Below are positions 10,426 to 19,929 of a DNA stretch of 64,000 nt, one piece after another. This stretch comes from Cyanobacterium sp. Dongsha4 (lineage in GTDB: Bacteria > Cyanobacteriota > Cyanobacteriia > Cyanobacteriales > Cyanobacteriaceae): contig NZ_CP084098.1 in assembly GCF_036345015.1 (NCBI RefSeq), forward strand, positions 1,501,326-1,565,325. The letters run 5' to 3'. Made by a program: the position numbers and the translations under genes. The notes under the pieces are model-generated. The model ran no database searches, was not told the DNA's origin, and worked only from the letters and a program-made list of their open reading frames with translations. How positions within the stretch are numbered: position 1 is the stretch's first letter; the number at the start of each line of letters is the position of its first letter.

Positions 10426-10484
10426 AAATAGAATAAGGGATTAGGAAATAATTAAATTAAGAATGAGTAATCAAAAGTTTTCAA

Positions 10485-12080
10485 TTAAGACTTAGAAATT
10501 TTGGCATTAATTTTACTTAATAAGATACTCAACTCTGGTAACTTTAAAGGAATAGTAAATAATAAAAATATCCCTAAAGCAATTAAACAAGAAAAAAGTA
10601 AATTAACACCTTGTAATAATAGACTTTCTTTGAGCAAAAAAGAGGATATGAAACCGTAAAATCCCCAACAACTAAAACCTGAGATAATAGTAGCCAAAAT
10701 TAAGCCTAAAAATATCCCACTCCATTCTTTTAATGGTAAGCCATTAAGTCTTTTATTTAAAATAAATAACATAATTATCATAGAAAAAACATTGACTCCA
10801 ATAGTGGCAAAAACTAATCCTTGGGTTGCAAAGCTCTTGACTAAAAAATAATCTAAAATAACGTTAATAAAAATATTAATAATACTAATTTTAAAGGGAG
10901 TTTGTCCATCTCCTAAAGCATAAAAAACCCTTACTAAAACATCTCTAGCTAGATAAAAAAACATCCCTACACCATAGGCAAATAAAACAGGGGCAACAAT
11001 GGCAGAAGCAGAAGATTTAAACACCCCTCTCTCGTAAATCAGGGCAACAATAGGCTGAGATAAGGCGACAAAAATTGCAGTTAAAGGTAGCATTGTTAAA
11101 GCTGTTAAAATTAAACCCTGTCTAATTCTTAACTTTAATTCGTCCCAATTTTCTGGACTCGCTAAACGAGAAAAAATGGGTAAAAAAGGTACTAAAATCA
11201 TGTTAGAAATAATACCCAATGGAGTTAAAACGATAAAGTTGGCGTAACGCATTGCCGCCGCCGCATTTTCAATATAAGAAGCAAAATATAAGTCTGTATA
11301 AACATTAATATGCAACATCCCAGAAGATAAAGTCGCAGGCGCCATAACTTTAACAACTTCGTTAACTCCTTCTTGACGAAAGTTAAATCTTAGCTTGAGG
11401 GTGCTGATACCGCTTTTTATTTGGGCGGTTTGTTGTGCTAACCACTGCCAAACACCACCAACTAGGGTTGTACCTGCTAACATGATGCTACCCCATTGTA
11501 AGTATTCAGGGGTGTTAATTTTTTCGCCTAAAAACCAAAATAGTCCGCCAACACCTACAACTATTGTTAAACTAGAAAATAGAGGGCTAATACTGGGTAG
11601 CCAATATTGATCTGAAGCGTTAAGACTACCAAAACCAATGCCAATTAATCCTGCAAAAATTGCCAGAGGTGCCATAATTTGTAATTGTAGAATCGCCATT
11701 TCTCGGACGTTGCTTTCTAATCCGGGGGCGAGTAAGTCGATAAATTTGTCTGCATAGATGATTAAAATAACCGTAACTAAGAGTAAAATGCCGCTAACTA
11801 GGGTTGTGATGGTTTCGATGAGAGGGGCGGCGGATTTTTGATCTTTTTTGGCTAAAACACTCACTAAGGCACTATGAAATGGCCCATTAATGCCTCCTAG
11901 AAGGATTAAAAGAAATCCGGGGATAACATAAGCGTAAGCATAAGCATTAACAACGGGGCCTATCCCAAAAGCGGCGGCAACAATTTGCTCTCTGACTAAG
12001 CCGAATAGTTTGCTGATGAGGGTAGCAACTGCCACGATTCCCGCTATTCCTGCTAAGGATTTTTTCCCTTTTTTATTCAC
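10485..12080 (-). CDS. murJ: Lipid II flippase MurJ (MviN family)
   Basis: Integral membrane protein of 531 residues with about 14 predicted transmembrane helices. It moves undecaprenyl-linked peptidoglycan precursor (lipid II) across the inner membrane. The N-terminal GIAGIVAVATLISKLFGLVR segment and the later FKSSASAIVAPVLFAYGVGMFFYLARD region are typical of MurJ in the MOP superfamily. Length is normal for the family. It is monocistronic or followed by trmL at a distance; the start used is the ATG of KKGKKSLAGI. Identification is secure. Confidence 0.92.
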   Translation of the reverse strand: MNKKGKKSLAGIAGIVAVATLISKLFGLVREQIVAAAFGIGPVVNAYAYAYVIPGFLLILLGGINGPFHSALVSVLAKKDQKSAAPLIETITTLVSGILLLVTVILIIYADKFIDLLAPGLESNVREMAILQLQIMAPLAIFAGLIGIGFGSLNASDQYWLPSISPLFSSLTIVVGVGGLFWFLGEKINTPEYLQWGSIMLAGTTLVGGVWQWLAQQTAQIKSGISTLKLRFNFRQEGVNEVVKVMAPATLSSGMLHINVYTDLYFASYIENAAAAMRYANFIVLTPLGIISNMILVPFLPIFSRLASPENWDELKLRIRQGLILTALTMLPLTAIFVALSQPIVALIYERGVFKSSASAIVAPVLFAYGVGMFFYLARDVLVRVFYALGDGQTPFKISIINIFINVILDYFLVKSFATQGLVFATIGVNVFSMIIMLFILNKRLNGLPLKEWSGIFLGLILATIISGFSCWGFYGFISSFLLKESLLLQGVNLLFSCLIALGIFLLFTIPLKLPELSILLSKINAKISKS

Positions 12081-12144
12081 ACCATTAAAATTAATAACTA
12101 TTTGGTCTATTATTATAATGGTCAGGGGATATATAATATAGTCT

Positions 12145-12597
12145 TTAGCTTAATTGGCGTATCGATTCAAATAAAACCACAGAAACACTGACGGATAAGT
12201 TTAAGCTGCGCACATTGTTGCTTTTCATGGTGATATAAGAGGTTAAGTCACATTCTTTTAATACAAATGGTGGTAAGCCGTCTATTTCACTACCAAATAG
12301 TAACCAATCGTCTTCTTGATATTGACATTTGAGGTAGTTTTCTTTTCCCCTAACGCTTAAGCCTATTATTCTTCCTCCTTTTTCTTTGGCAAATTGTAAA
12401 AACTCTGAGGCACTAGAATGGTATGTTAATTTTACATGAGGCCAGTAATCTAGTCCAGCTCTTTTTAAGGTGCGATCGCTTATTTCAAATCCTAAAGGTG
12501 CAACTAAGTGTAATTCGGTTTCTGTAGCGGCACAAGTTCTGGCAATATTACCAGTATTAGGGGGAATCTGAGGATGCACTAAGACAACTCTGGGCAT
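12145..12597 (-). CDS. trmL: tRNA (cytidine(34)-2'-O)-methyltransferase TrmL
   Basis: SPOUT-fold methyltransferase of about 150 residues that 2'-O-methylates the wobble base of certain leucine tRNAs. It begins MPRVVLVHPQIPPNTGNIAR, and the knotted C-terminal AdoMet site is visible as LFGSEIDGLP and NNVRSLNLSVSVSVVLFE. An upstream in-frame ATG at 12621 would add eight residues (FIIYCHT), but family members start at MPRVVLVHPQ, so I use 12597. The protein ends normally. Confidence 0.9.
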   Translation of the reverse strand: MPRVVLVHPQIPPNTGNIARTCAATETELHLVAPLGFEISDRTLKRAGLDYWPHVKLTYHSSASEFLQFAKEKGGRIIGLSVRGKENYLKCQYQEDDWLLFGSEIDGLPPFVLKECDLTSYITMKSNNVRSLNLSVSVSVVLFESIRQLS

Positions 12598-12653
12598 AGT
12601 ATGACAATAGATAATGAACAATTAATAATTAATAGTTAAGTTATGGTGAGTTG

Positions 12654-14963
12654 TCAATCTTCTAAGCAACAATGCTGATTAATCACTTGATTGATTTTTT
12701 TGAGAAAGATGCGAGGCTGTAAAGGTTTGAGCAAATATTCATCAATACCTGAGCTTACTAAATTTTCCCACTCATTTCCCTGTATTTGGTCTTTTATGAC
12801 TATTAGATAGAGGGGATAATCGGCTTGAGATTTGATATTTTCGGCAATAGTTAAATAAGTATCTTGCTCTTGTTGTAAAATTACGATCGCAGGATTAATT
12901 AAGTTAATTCTACTAATGGCTTCTTGAACATCTACTAGCCAAATTACTTGATAATCGGCGGCGGTTAATAACTCACACAGAAATGTACCGACTTCTTCAT
13001 CATCACAAATAATTGCAATGGTTTTATTAATTTTAGATTTATTGATAATATTCTGATTACATTCATTTTTCAGACTATTTTTTTGTTCGTAATTGGGTAA
13101 AAAAACGGTGAAAGTTGAACCACTTCCAATCACAGATTCTACTTCAATCATTCCTCCGTGTAATTCCACCAAATGCTTAGTCAATGCTAATCCTAAACCT
13201 GTGCCAGAATAACTGCGACTACGATAATTTTCTAGCTGTTGAAATTCAGTAAATAATAAGGGAATTTGTTTTTTGTCAATACCAATGCCTGTATCTTCTA
13301 CTTGAAAAATGGCTTGATGTTGATTTCTCATGACTCTAATGATAACTTGTCCTCCACTAGGAGTAAATTTAATGGCATTATCTACCAGATTTAATAATAT
13401 TTGATATAGTCTTTCTTCATCAGCATAAAATACATCTAATTCTGGAGCTACTTGATAATCTAGTCTTACTTTAATGCCTTGATTTTTAGCTATTTCTAAA
13501 CCTGAAATATAAACAAATTTGCTCAAATTTTCTAAAGAAATTCTTTCAATATATAATAGAGATTTCCCTGCTTCTAAGTCAGCAAAATCGAGCATATTAT
13601 TAATTAATTGAAGCAGTTTTCTACCACTATCTTGAATAATTTGTAAGTATCTAACTTGTTTTTCTGGGGATAAATTCTCTCTTTTTTTCTCTTTTGACCA
13701 GTGTAGTAGTGTGCCTGACAAACCAATAATACAAGTTAAAGGAGTTCTCAATTCATGGCTAATACTTCCTAAAAATTCTGTTTTGGATTGATGGGCTATT
13801 TGTGCCACTACTAAGGCATCTTGTAATTGTTTTGCTTTTTTTTCTATTTGTTGTTCTAGTAAATTTTTTTGTTCTTCTAGTTTTTGATAGGAGTTATATT
13901 GATATATAGCTAAAGATAAATATTCGGCAATATTTTTGAGAAATTTAATTTCACTATTTTTCCATTTTCTAATAGTAAAACATTGGTGGGCAATTAATAA
14001 ACCCCATAGTTGATTTTTGACAATAATAGGAATAACAACTTTTGCTTTTACTCCTAATTTTTCCATCATCATTTTTAAGCAAATATCTGTGTTTGATTCA
14101 TGGATATTATCAATAACTAAAGTATATCCTTCTAAATATTTTTTTTGAAATTCTTGGTTATTATGAAAGCAACTTTCTTCATGAAAATTTAAAACGGAGG
14201 GAATTACATTGGATGCTTTTGCTTCGTAGGTTACGGTGTCAATAAAACTAATATTATTTTCTGATTTTTCTCTGACGGGGACATTTATTTGATATACTAA
14301 AAGGCGATCGAGTTGTAATAATGACTGCACTTGTTCAATGGTCATTTTAACGATAATTAATGGGTCTAAATCCTGCTGAATTTGTTGAGTTACTTGTCTA
14401 ATAATTCTTTCTTGGGCTATCTTATTTCTTAAAATAACTTCTATGGGTTGACTTTGATAATGTTCGTTAACATAACTTTCTTGTAACTCTAAAGGTTCTG
14501 TGAGAATTTTGAGCAGGGAAAAAATAAAATTTTGTTTAATAATATGATAATTATTTTTATGTTGAAGAATAGTTTTGATATTAATTAATTCTTCGTTGGA
14601 AATAGATAATTCTGACTGACTAATTTCCAAAAAGTCTAATATTTCTTCTGTTTCTAAAGTGATAGTTATTTGATAATATAGCTCATTAATTTGTTTTTCA
14701 ACTATTAAAAGACACTGCAATTCTTCGGATATAAAGAGTTGAAAGCTATGAAATTTTTGCCCTTTATTTCTAATATTTTTGGCATTAGTTAAATTTTCTT
14801 CATTCAAGTACATTACACCATGACAATTCTCTTTTACTAATTCTCGCCAAAGATGAGATATTTTAGTAAATATAGGATGAGAGATGATGATGCTAATTAA
14901 GGATTGATTAGAAATAAACATTAATAAGAATTTGTGCCAAGAATTTTGTTTGACCAGCCTCAA
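12654..14963 (-). CDS. Hybrid histidine kinase with a cyanobacteriochrome-like GAF domain and a degenerate receiver
   Basis: Protein of 769 residues: a divergent N-terminal region (1-180), a GAF domain (about 183-355), a coiled linker, HisKA with His403 (SISHELRTPLT), an HATPase with GTGLGL, and a C-terminal receiver-like domain (about 650-765). The GAF domain is of the phytochrome/cyanobacteriochrome type (QLWGLLIAHQC). It has a cysteine at the canonical bilin position (Cys295, in DICLKMMMEKLGVKAK) and a second in an ESCF motif (Cys265), 30 residues upstream, as in DXCF blue/green photoreceptors. The receiver reads NPAIVILQQE where an Asp is expected, so it probably cannot be phosphorylated. 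Bilin binding is inferred. Confidence 0.85.
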   Translation of the reverse strand: MRLVKQNSWHKFLLMFISNQSLISIIISHPIFTKISHLWRELVKENCHGVMYLNEENLTNAKNIRNKGQKFHSFQLFISEELQCLLIVEKQINELYYQITITLETEEILDFLEISQSELSISNEELINIKTILQHKNNYHIIKQNFIFSLLKILTEPLELQESYVNEHYQSQPIEVILRNKIAQERIIRQVTQQIQQDLDPLIIVKMTIEQVQSLLQLDRLLVYQINVPVREKSENNISFIDTVTYEAKASNVIPSVLNFHEESCFHNNQEFQKKYLEGYTLVIDNIHESNTDICLKMMMEKLGVKAKVVIPIIVKNQLWGLLIAHQCFTIRKWKNSEIKFLKNIAEYLSLAIYQYNSYQKLEEQKNLLEQQIEKKAKQLQDALVVAQIAHQSKTEFLGSISHELRTPLTCIIGLSGTLLHWSKEKKRENLSPEKQVRYLQIIQDSGRKLLQLINNMLDFADLEAGKSLLYIERISLENLSKFVYISGLEIAKNQGIKVRLDYQVAPELDVFYADEERLYQILLNLVDNAIKFTPSGGQVIIRVMRNQHQAIFQVEDTGIGIDKKQIPLLFTEFQQLENYRSRSYSGTGLGLALTKHLVELHGGMIEVESVIGSGSTFTVFLPNYEQKNSLKNECNQNIINKSKINKTIAIICDDEEVGTFLCELLTAADYQVIWLVDVQEAISRINLINPAIVILQQEQDTYLTIAENIKSQADYPLYLIVIKDQIQGNEWENLVSSGIDEYLLKPLQPRIFLKKINQVINQHCCLED

Positions 14964-15230
14964 CCATAGTTATCTATTATTATGATGTCTTCTTTTTTTT
15001 TATTTTGGATAAACTGTAATCTTTTCTAAAGATTAAACTATATTTTAGTTAAGATTTTTTACTTATTAAGTAAGCTAATAGTAACAGACTATGAGTTATT
15101 ATTCAATAGAACTATTAATTTCAACTAAATAATTCCTTATCAAGAAAATAAATAAATAAAAATGTAAAGATTAAACCAGTAAAATTAGAGGATAACGTTT
15201 CTTGGTAATTCTTGAAATATCACCTTAAAG

Positions 15231-16313
15231 TCACAGTTCAATTATAGTATTATTATCCTTCTTAACGGGTTTTCCCTGTTCATCGACAGCACCAAATGCT
15301 TGAAAATATTTATTTATTTCTGGGGGAAATTGGGGAAAGTCAAATTGTTTATCACCATGGGCAATGTCAGCCCAAAAATTTCTTAATATAGGTGCATACT
15401 TTTTCGCTTCCTCTTCTTTGAGATTGAGAGGAGGAGAGGTTAACATCATCATCATAAAAGAAAAAGAGCGATCGCCCATCCATTTTTGAGAAAATTCGGC
15501 TAAATTATCCATTTCCGGCAGTTTTGTGATATGATGAGACTCAATAATTAGCCTGTCCCGTGTCAATGACAGAATGCGGTAAGGATGAGGGTAGGTGATT
15601 AATGAGCCAGTAGTAATTTCTTGTATATCCCCATACTTAGCAACATCTTGAATATGTAAATGTCCTGTAAAAATCAACTTTACTCCATACTTTTCTAAAA
15701 TAGACAATAAACGAGGGGCATTATCTAACATATATCGTCTTCCGAGAATATGAGTTGACTGTTGAGGTAAATGCTCAATTACATTATGATGTATCATCAA
15801 CAAAACTAATTTATCGGTAAGATTAGCTAAAGTTTGTTCTAACCATGAAAATTGCTCATCTTTTAAATACCCTTGCTGTTTACCACCTCGATCGAAATTG
15901 TTAGAATTTAAAGCTACTAACTGTAAATTGGGTGCAATCTCACAAGTATAGTCAAGATTCTTTGTCGCACTCTGATAACCGCACTTTTGATAATACAGAG
16001 GAAAATCTTGAAAAGCAATTATATCTTCATTGCCATTTATGCTAGGTATATCATGATTACCCGGTATCACATACACAGGGAAGGGTAATTTTTCCAGTTG
16101 AGTCTTCAGCCAACAATGATTAAGTATTTCCCCATCTTGAGTTAAATCCCCCGGCAAAAGAAGAAAATCTAAATTCAGATTTTGGAGATGTTGTAAAACT
16201 ACTTCTAAGGCTGGTATGCTGAATTGAGTTAAATGAAAACGTTTAGCCTCAGCATCAATAGTTTCTGGCAAGGCAATATGTAAATCACTAGCAATAGCAA
16301 AACGAATATTCAT
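15231..16313 (-). CDS. Calcineurin-like metallophosphoesterase
   Basis: Metallophosphoesterase of about 360 residues. Metal-ligand motifs are visible in order: ASDLHIA at the N terminus, LLPGDLTQDGE, VIPGNHD, MIHHNV and TGHLHIQD. The fold uses a dinuclear metal centre to hydrolyse phosphoesters; the substrate cannot be inferred and may be a nucleotide or phospholipid. An upstream in-frame start at 16340 would add nine residues that do not belong to the fold, so the ATG at 16311-16313 (MNIRFAIASDLHI) is preferred. It is divergent from trmB, 46 bp apart. Confidence 0.85.
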   Translation of the reverse strand: MNIRFAIASDLHIALPETIDAEAKRFHLTQFSIPALEVVLQHLQNLNLDFLLLPGDLTQDGEILNHCWLKTQLEKLPFPVYVIPGNHDIPSINGNEDIIAFQDFPLYYQKCGYQSATKNLDYTCEIAPNLQLVALNSNNFDRGGKQQGYLKDEQFSWLEQTLANLTDKLVLLMIHHNVIEHLPQQSTHILGRRYMLDNAPRLLSILEKYGVKLIFTGHLHIQDVAKYGDIQEITTGSLITYPHPYRILSLTRDRLIIESHHITKLPEMDNLAEFSQKWMGDRSFSFMMMMLTSPPLNLKEEEAKKYAPILRNFWADIAHGDKQFDFPQFPPEINKYFQAFGAVDEQGKPVKKDNNTIIEL

Positions 16314-16344
16314 AAAAATTGAAAATAAAGATAACGTCAAGATT

Positions 16345-16351
16345 AAGGAGG
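16345..16351 (+). promoter_or_regulatory. Strong Shine-Dalgarno that fixes a TTG start for trmB
   Basis: AAGGAGG lies eight bases before the TTG at 16360-16362. There is no in-frame ATG nearby, and TTG gives the expected TrmB N terminus (MARVRVRQHVNPLS). Confidence 0.75.
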
Positions 16352-16359
16352 AAAATTCA

Positions 16360-16995
16360 TTGGCTAGAGTGAGAGTGCGTCAACACGTTAATCCCCTAAG
16401 TAGTAAATATCAACAATCTATTTCTTTCCCTGATTGGAGTCAAGTATATTCTAATCTATCCTTGCCTTTTTATCTTGATTTAGGTTGTGCAAGGGGGCGT
16501 TTTTTATTACAGATGGCACAACAATATCCTGAGAAAAACTATTTGGGTATAGAAATCAGAGAGGCTTTAGTGGATGAAGCTAATGAGATGAAAACTGATC
16601 ATAATCTTACCAATCTTCATTATCTATTCGCTAATATTAATTCTTCTTTAGAACAACTATTGACTTCTTTACCTCCGAATAGTTTAGAATTAGTTATGAT
16701 TCAATTTCCTGATCCTTGGTTTAAGAAGAAACATCATAAGCGTAGAGTGGTACAACCTGAGATAGTGAAAATTTTAGCTAAATTTTTGAGAAAGGATGGA
16801 CGTATTTTTATTCAATCTGACATAAAAGAATTAGCAGAGGAAATGTGCCAGATATTTTTAGAAAATCCTAATTTTATCTCTCTCTCCCCTGATATTTGGT
16901 TGTCAGAAAATCCTTTAGGAATAATGACAGAAAGGGAAATTGCTACCTTGAATAAAGGTGAAAATGTTTATCGTGCAGTTATGATGATGAAATAA
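16360..16995 (+). CDS. trmB: tRNA (guanine-N7-)-methyltransferase TrmB
   Basis: Class I methyltransferase of 211 residues that makes 7-methylguanosine at position 46 of tRNAs. The AdoMet-binding motif is visible as LDLGCARGRFLLQMA (about residues 39-53), and the TrmB signature as QFPDPWFKKKHHKRRVVQPE (about residue 117). Translation starts at TTG, supported by an AAGGAGG site eight bases upstream. The length and C terminus are normal. It stands near two other tRNA-modification genes, trmL and tadA, though not in one operon. Confidence 0.93.
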   Translation: MARVRVRQHVNPLSSKYQQSISFPDWSQVYSNLSLPFYLDLGCARGRFLLQMAQQYPEKNYLGIEIREALVDEANEMKTDHNLTNLHYLFANINSSLEQLLTSLPPNSLELVMIQFPDPWFKKKHHKRRVVQPEIVKILAKFLRKDGRIFIQSDIKELAEEMCQIFLENPNFISLSPDIWLSENPLGIMTEREIATLNKGENVYRAVMMMK

Positions 16996-17106
16996 GGCAA
17001 ACTAGCTGATAATTTATTGTTAATCTCAAGTTATACTTAAGAAGAATATAATTCGTATTTTTTAACGGCTTTTTCTTGCCTTAATAATCCTAGTGTAATA
17101 ACCAAC

Positions 17107-17676
17107 ATGACTAGAGAATCACAAATTACTCAATCTTTGCCTCCAGCAATTCAAAAAGTGTCTAGGAATCTCCAACTGTGGGGATTTTGGAGTTTTTGGT
17201 TACAGCTAGTCTTGGGGATTATTTCTGCAGTCACGCTTCTTTTTGCAACACCTGCGTTATTTGAAGCGAAAGAAAATACTAGGGGTATTCAGTTTGGCAT
17301 TTTTTCGGCTTTTATCAGTGTATTGTTATTAACGGTTGCTATTGTTTTAGCTTTCCGTTATGGTAAAATAGGCAGGAAAATAGAAAATCGAGATCCTGCT
17401 CTACGTCCTAAGAAGTCGGAAACGATACGTTTAATAAGAATTGGTTTGATTTTTAATTTAGTGGGAATGCTGTTTGCTATTATTGGGGCGGAAACTCTAG
17501 TAGGCTTGGCTTTGGCAAAGTTATTAACTCTAGCACCTCAATTAATTAGCCCTAACCCTCAACAGTTTGTTAACTCTCTTGATTTATTGATTATTCAGGC
17601 AAATACTAATACTATTACTGCCCATTTTACAGGTATTGTGACATCTTTAATCTTACTCGATCGCATCAGCAATTAG
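17107..17676 (+). CDS. DUF3611 family membrane protein (Tic21/PIC1-like)
   Basis: Protein of 189 residues with four predicted transmembrane helices, matching the cyanobacterial DUF3611 family. The family is related to the chloroplast inner-envelope protein Tic21/PIC1, which has been linked to protein import and to iron permeation. The conserved WGFWSFWLQLVLGIISAVTL opening and the GAETLVGLALAKLL segment are typical. The cyanobacterial function is not settled. The gene is monocistronic by spacing. Confidence 0.75.
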   Translation: MTRESQITQSLPPAIQKVSRNLQLWGFWSFWLQLVLGIISAVTLLFATPALFEAKENTRGIQFGIFSAFISVLLLTVAIVLAFRYGKIGRKIENRDPALRPKKSETIRLIRIGLIFNLVGMLFAIIGAETLVGLALAKLLTLAPQLISPNPQQFVNSLDLLIIQANTNTITAHFTGIVTSLILLDRISN

Positions 17677-17822
17677 TCTGTAGTGAATGGTGAATAATTG
17701 ATAATTAATAGTTGATAATTAATAATTCAAAATCCCTAACACCCTAAGCCCTTATCTTCTCCTCTCACCCTCTCCCTCTACTTATTACTTCCTTCTGACT
17801 CCTACTTATTTATTTCAACATC

Positions 17823-18296
17823 ATGGAAGAATTAGAAAATCATCAATATTGGATGAGTCAAGCCTTAATTATGGCAAAAGAAGCAGGAGATAGAGGAGAT
17901 ATTCCTGTTGGGGCGATAATTGTCGATAATCACAATAATTTAATTGCAAAAGCGAGTAATCAGAAAGAACTACAAAAAAGTGCGATCGCCCATGCAGAAA
18001 TTTTAGCGATAAATCAAGCTAATCAAAAGTTAGGCAAGTGGCGTTTAGATAATTGTACATTATATGTCACTCTTGAACCATGTCCCATGTGTATTGGTGC
18101 AATCATTCAAGCTAGAATCAAAACTCTTGTTTATGGGGTAGATGATTTCAAAACAGGTGCAGTGCGCACTATTTTAAACATTCCAGACAGTGAAGTTTCT
18201 AACCATCGCTTACAAGTTTTTGCAGGAATTCAAGCAGTCGCCTGTGGAGATTTATTGAAATCATGGTTTAATCAATTAAGACAAGGTAAAGAGTAA
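17823..18296 (+). CDS. tadA: tRNA-specific adenosine deaminase TadA
   Basis: Zinc-dependent deaminase of 157 residues that converts the wobble adenosine of tRNA-Arg(ACG) to inosine, so that one tRNA reads CGU, CGC and CGA. The catalytic HAEIL motif (zinc-binding His, proton-shuttling Glu) and the PCPMC zinc ligands are both present. The only bacterial tRNA with A34 is normally tRNA-Arg(ACG), and that substrate gene is in this window at 45151-45224. The length is normal. Confidence 0.94.
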   Translation: MEELENHQYWMSQALIMAKEAGDRGDIPVGAIIVDNHNNLIAKASNQKELQKSAIAHAEILAINQANQKLGKWRLDNCTLYVTLEPCPMCIGAIIQARIKTLVYGVDDFKTGAVRTILNIPDSEVSNHRLQVFAGIQAVACGDLLKSWFNQLRQGKE

Positions 18297-18531
18297 AGGG
18301 CAATGGACAAAAGTAAATAATTAATAACTTCTAACTATTAAATCCTAACTCTTAACTCTCATCCTCATTACTCATTAATTATTTCTCCCTCTCAACCCTC
18401 CCCTCATCCCCTTATCCCCCTATCTCTCTAACCATCCATTACCTCTTATTCTCTCTTGATTTGATATTGACAAAAATCTATCCATTGATTATTATGGATT
18501 AACAAAGGTCAATAGATAAGGAGATAGATGT

Positions 18532-19431
18532 TTGATACAAGCCACCCTACATCAATTAAAAGTATTTGAAACCACTGCGAGACTAGGCAGTTTTACCAAA
18601 GCCGCAGAGGAGTTAGAAATAACCCAACCCACCGTATCTAGTCAAGTGAAGCAGTTAACAAAAACCGTTGGTTTACCTTTATTTGAACAAATTGGCAAGC
18701 AACTTTATCTCACCGATGCGGGAAAAGAATTATTAAAAACCTGTCAAGATGTCTTTTCTCAGTTGGAAAACTTTGAGATGAAAGTCGCTGATTTAAAAGG
18801 CACGAAAGAAGGTAAATTACGTTTATCCGTGATTACTACAGCTACCTATTTTATGCCTCGTATTTTAGGGGCTTTTTGTCAACTCTATCCAAATATTGAT
18901 GTCGCTCTACAAGTTACAAATCATGAGCAGATGCAACAAAGGATGAGTAATAATCAAGATGATTTATATATTTTAAGTCAACCGCCAGAGGATATGGATT
19001 TAAAAAGTCAACCTTTTATTGATAATCCCTTAGTTATGATAGCAAGAAAGGATCATCCTTTGGCTACCCGTCAAAATATTTCTCTTGAGGATTTACAATC
19101 TTATCCTTTTATTATGCGCGAATCTGGTTCGGGTACACGTCAAGCTGTACAAAATTTGTTCAAGGAGCATAATATCAGTGTTAAGGTGCGATTGGAATTA
19201 GGTAGTAATGAGGCAATTAAACAAGCAATTTTAGGTGATTTAGGAATTTCTGTATTGTCTAAACATACCCTAACTACTGCTTGTCATGAGGATTTAACTA
19301 TTTTAGATGTTCAACATTTTCCCATTTCTCGACACTGGTATATTAACTATTTGAGTGGAAAACAATTATCAGTTATCGCACAAACTTTCCTCGATTTCTT
19401 ATTAGATAGAACCCAGTTAATGGAGGTTTAA
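18532..19431 (+). CDS. ndhR: LysR-type regulator, NdhR/CcmR-like
   Basis: LysR-family regulator of 299 residues: an N-terminal winged helix-turn-helix (LHQLKVFETTARLGSFTKAA, about residues 6-25), then a periplasmic-binding-like effector domain. The opening and its place directly upstream of ndhF3-ndhD3-cupA-cupS fit NdhR/CcmR, the repressor of low-CO2 genes that responds to 2-oxoglutarate and 2-phosphoglycolate. The start is TTG at 18532, eight bases after AAGGAG. An ATG at 18528 is out of frame and opens a 13-codon reading frame that overlaps the real start. CmpR is a paralogue that cannot be fully excluded by eye. Confidence 0.8.
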   Translation: MIQATLHQLKVFETTARLGSFTKAAEELEITQPTVSSQVKQLTKTVGLPLFEQIGKQLYLTDAGKELLKTCQDVFSQLENFEMKVADLKGTKEGKLRLSVITTATYFMPRILGAFCQLYPNIDVALQVTNHEQMQQRMSNNQDDLYILSQPPEDMDLKSQPFIDNPLVMIARKDHPLATRQNISLEDLQSYPFIMRESGSGTRQAVQNLFKEHNISVKVRLELGSNEAIKQAILGDLGISVLSKHTLTTACHEDLTILDVQHFPISRHWYINYLSGKQLSVIAQTFLDFLLDRTQLMEV

Positions 19432-19929
19432 ATATTTAATGAAAAGCACTTAGACTGTGTTTTAACTATTCCTTAAATTTACCGCTTATTTTAAATCAAG
19501 TATTTTTATATCAACATATTTAAAGCTATTTAATAGCTATAAATTCTCTTGAGTGCGATAGAGTTTTTATTTTATATTTATAGTAGCACAAAAGAGATAG
19601 TAATACTCAAGTGCTAAAAGCAGATTTCTAATTTTTAGCGATGAAAGTCCATATTTTTGCTCTTGATAGATTCAAGAAAATTATTATTTTTGAATAAGTA
19701 TGATAGCTTATTTGAATAATAATTGTGCGCTTGTGTCTTTTTGTATTTTCAAAAGAAATGAGTTTACTTTTCCTTAAACAGACTAGGTAAAAATACTCTT
19801 ATTTATTATTTTGATGTCTAGTATAAAATAATTCTTATCCAAAAAGTTGGACAGAAGAAAGAAATTTATGATTAAGTATAGATAGATTTTTAAATACACA
19901 ATTGCTGTAAGTAAATGATATAAAAAAAC
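19432..19929. promoter_or_regulatory. Promoter/operator region of the ndhF3 operon, with LysR-like palindromes
   Basis: This 498-bp AT-rich gap separates the NdhR-like gene from ndhF3 and has no convincing gene. It contains three perfect inverted repeats: 19524-19538 (AGCTATT-T-AATAGCT), 19661-19677 (TCTTGA-TAGAT-TCAAGA) and a third around 19694-19715 (AATAAG...CTTATT). The sizes are typical of LysR-type operators, so these are candidate NdhR sites. None exactly matches the ATAG-N8-CTAT motif I recall for NdhR. The operator assignment is inference. Confidence 0.35.

Noticed and set aside
18532-19431. RbcR identity for the LysR regulator
   Set aside because: The N terminus (ATLHQLKVFE) and the ndhF3 neighbourhood fit NdhR/CcmR; RbcR proteins open differently as I recall.
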